DNA from: an uncultured Planctomycetia bacterium
Lineage (GTDB): Bacteria > Planctomycetota > UBA1135 > GCA-002686595
Length of the DNA stretch: 64,000 nt
Reading direction: 5' to 3'
Assembly: GCA_937952135.1 (NCBI GenBank)
Contig: CALFYL010000073.1
Location: forward strand, 1-64,000
In this document: piece after piece, positions 62,809 through 64,000 of the stretch
Layout of the letters: every line of letters begins with the position of its first letter
How positions within the stretch are numbered: position 1 is the stretch's first letter
Notes under the pieces: model-generated
Database searches by the model: none
The model's input: the letters and a program-made list of their open reading frames with translations, nothing else
What the model was told of the DNA's origin: nothing
Translations under genes and position numbers: made by a program

Positions 62809-63957
62809 TCAGAGGCTGGCAGGGATCTGCAGCGTGTTGACGACCCAGTCGTGCGCGTACTCAGCGAAGTTCGCGTGCGGGCCGAGCACGCCCGTGCCGA
62901 TCGCGGGTCGACCGTTGGGATTGTTTGTCTCGTTGCCCCAGAGGATGCGGTGCTTCGTGCTCTCCCAGGGCACGCCGCGGCGCTGCTCGATCTCCTTCAG
63001 CGCGTCCTCGAGGCTGATGGCTGTGCCGACCTCGTGCACGTCGCCGCAGCCCGTGATCGGCGTGCGCGGCGCCGCGAGCGTGCGCCAATCGTCGGCGGTC
63101 AACGCGGGGTTGCCGAGGATGTTGCCGGTGCCGGCCGTTCCCGGAGAGAAGGTGCACAGCGCCAAGTCGCGGTTGTAGAGCTCGTCGCGCTCCACCTGCG
63201 GCAACACGCTTGCGTCGCGCAGGGCCTCGAGCTCGACGCCCGTGATCTTCGGCGAGCCCGTGAGTCGCTCCGGCGAGCCGAACAGCGGCACCATGTTCGA
63301 CGACTGCAGAGCAGGATCGAGCCAGCGGAAGTCGGTGAAGAGGTCCACCAGGATCGCTGCCGCCACACGGTGGTCGAAACGTCGCTGGTAGCGGATGTCG
63401 TAACGGCCGACCGACGCGCCCTCGGGGTAGTAGGGCAGCGCGCCCGAGGGCAGGTACATGCAGTAGCCCCAGTTGTCGCTCGAGCTGGAGACTCCGTGAG
63501 CGACGTACTGCGCGGTGTCGATCGCGAGCGAGTGGTCGGCGTCGCCCGTGATGTTGTCCGCGTCGCGCTGCGCGGCCGCCCGCGTCTTCAGGTGCTGGAT
63601 TGCGCGCCCCATGTACCGCTGGATCTGCGGGTGACGCGTCGCGGGGTAGTACTGGAGCAGGCGGTTCTGCCAGCCCATCGGCCACAGCACGTGCGCGTAG
63701 GCCCAGCCACTGAGCAGGAACAGCGTGGCGAGCTCGACGTTCAGGCCGGCGACGAGCTGGTTGCGCCGCGCGCCGATGTTGTACTGGTGGTCCGAGCTAA
63801 CCCATCCACCGCCGTAGCTGCCCGCGCAGAGAGAGATCCGGTGGCGCGTCGCCCAGTCGGCGGGCAGCCAGATGAGAACCCAGCAGGCCTCGTGCGTGTC
63901 GTACGCCTCGAGGATGTCCGCCGAGTCGTAGGTGAAGCTCGCGGGTACGCCAGGCAT
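62809..63957 (-). CDS. Unrecognised 382-residue fibre-block protein (copy 2)
   Basis: Identical second copy of 19849-20997. Confidence 0.65.
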   Translation of the reverse strand: MPGVPASFTYDSADILEAYDTHEACWVLIWLPADWATRHRISLCAGSYGGGWVSSDHQYNIGARRNQLVAGLNVELATLFLLSGWAYAHVLWPMGWQNRLLQYYPATRHPQIQRYMGRAIQHLKTRAAAQRDADNITGDADHSLAIDTAQYVAHGVSSSSDNWGYCMYLPSGALPYYPEGASVGRYDIRYQRRFDHRVAAAILVDLFTDFRWLDPALQSSNMVPLFGSPERLTGSPKITGVELEALRDASVLPQVERDELYNRDLALCTFSPGTAGTGNILGNPALTADDWRTLAAPRTPITGCGDVHEVGTAISLEDALKEIEQRRGVPWESTKHRILWGNETNNPNGRPAIGTGVLGPHANFAEYAHDWVVNTLQIPASL

Positions 63958-64000
63958 CAGTTGTACCGGTGGCGGGAGACCCAGGCCTTCAGGGAGAGCA
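63957..64000 (-). CDS. Tail fibre, C-terminal fragment (cut by window end)
   Basis: The last 44 bases match the 3' end of 20997-21995. The rest of the gene lies beyond the window. Confidence 0.85.
   Translation of the reverse strand, partial: LSLKAWVSRHRYN

Larger units (their letters stand above)
42984..64000. repeat. Right copy of the 21-kb direct repeat (start of phage unit 2, cut by window end)
   Basis: Same sequence as 24-21040. The genes below at +42,960 are duplicates, not independent paralogues. The copy is interrupted by the window end inside the tail fibre gene. Confidence 0.95.

Noticed and set aside
42984..64000. A second, related but different prophage
   Set aside because: Every gene compared in the second copy is identical to the first at a constant offset, so it is a duplicate unit, not a relative.

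Overview
The window is one temperate, contractile-tailed (myovirus-like) phage genome, followed by about half of a second identical copy. Positions 24-21040 recur at 42984-64000 with a fixed offset of 42,960 bp, and I saw no difference wherever I compared them. The first 23 bases do not match the 23 bases before the second copy (42961-42983), so the window is not simply a circular genome written past its end. It looks like the left border of a tandem prophage array (23 bp of host, then prophage 1, then prophage 2). An assembly that joined an integrated copy to a circular or concatemeric one would look the same. The shared edge, read on the minus strand, resembles the 3' end of a bacterial RNase P RNA gene, a plausible integration site.

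The DNA is very GC-rich. Genes overlap by 1-4 bases, many start with GTG or TTG, and long shadow frames are common. The tail genes follow the Mu/P2 plan: sheath, tube, E/E' chaperone frameshift, tape measure, DNA circularisation protein, gp44 hub, gpV/gp45 spike, PAAR tip, gp46, gp47/gpJ and gp48/YmfQ. That points to a high-GC Gram-negative host. The host cannot be named from this sequence. There is no Mu transposase; a tyrosine integrase sits next to the attachment site instead. The packaging and head genes are of the lambda GpA-like terminase and portal type with a gpW-like connector and a protease-capsid fusion, so the phage is a mosaic.

Layout of one unit. 24-216: attachment region. 217-2905 (+): small HTH proteins, a winged-helix protein, a protein with an Acb2/Tad1-like domain (predicted cyclic-nucleotide sponge against CBASS) and a RusA resolvase. 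3130-4103 (+): two membrane proteins, a possible lysis pair. 4104-4466: non-coding. 5028-8368 (-): a beta-helix spike with about 14 short repeats, and two small fibre-associated proteins. 8431-8850 (-): a repressor-like HTH protein divergent from an early operon, 8951-16081 (+), which encodes a ParB-type protein, a J-domain protein, zinc-binding proteins, a DUF5131 (Gp37/Gp68) protein and an ASCH protein. 16041-40417 (-): late structural genes read from right to left, interrupted by two single plus-strand moron-like genes (22050-22595 and 38608-39096). 40689-42728 (-): lysogeny end with a coiled-coil regulator and the integrase.

The least expected signal is a dispersed 16-bp element, GTCGCTTGGCG(GT or TG)GAC. 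It occurs about 13 times per unit, mostly at gene or operon boundaries and on both sides of the repressor start. It could be a genome-wide operator or stoperator system. A textbook T TTT TTG slippery site with a downstream stem-loop also lies in the tail chaperone gene. No endolysin is recognisable.
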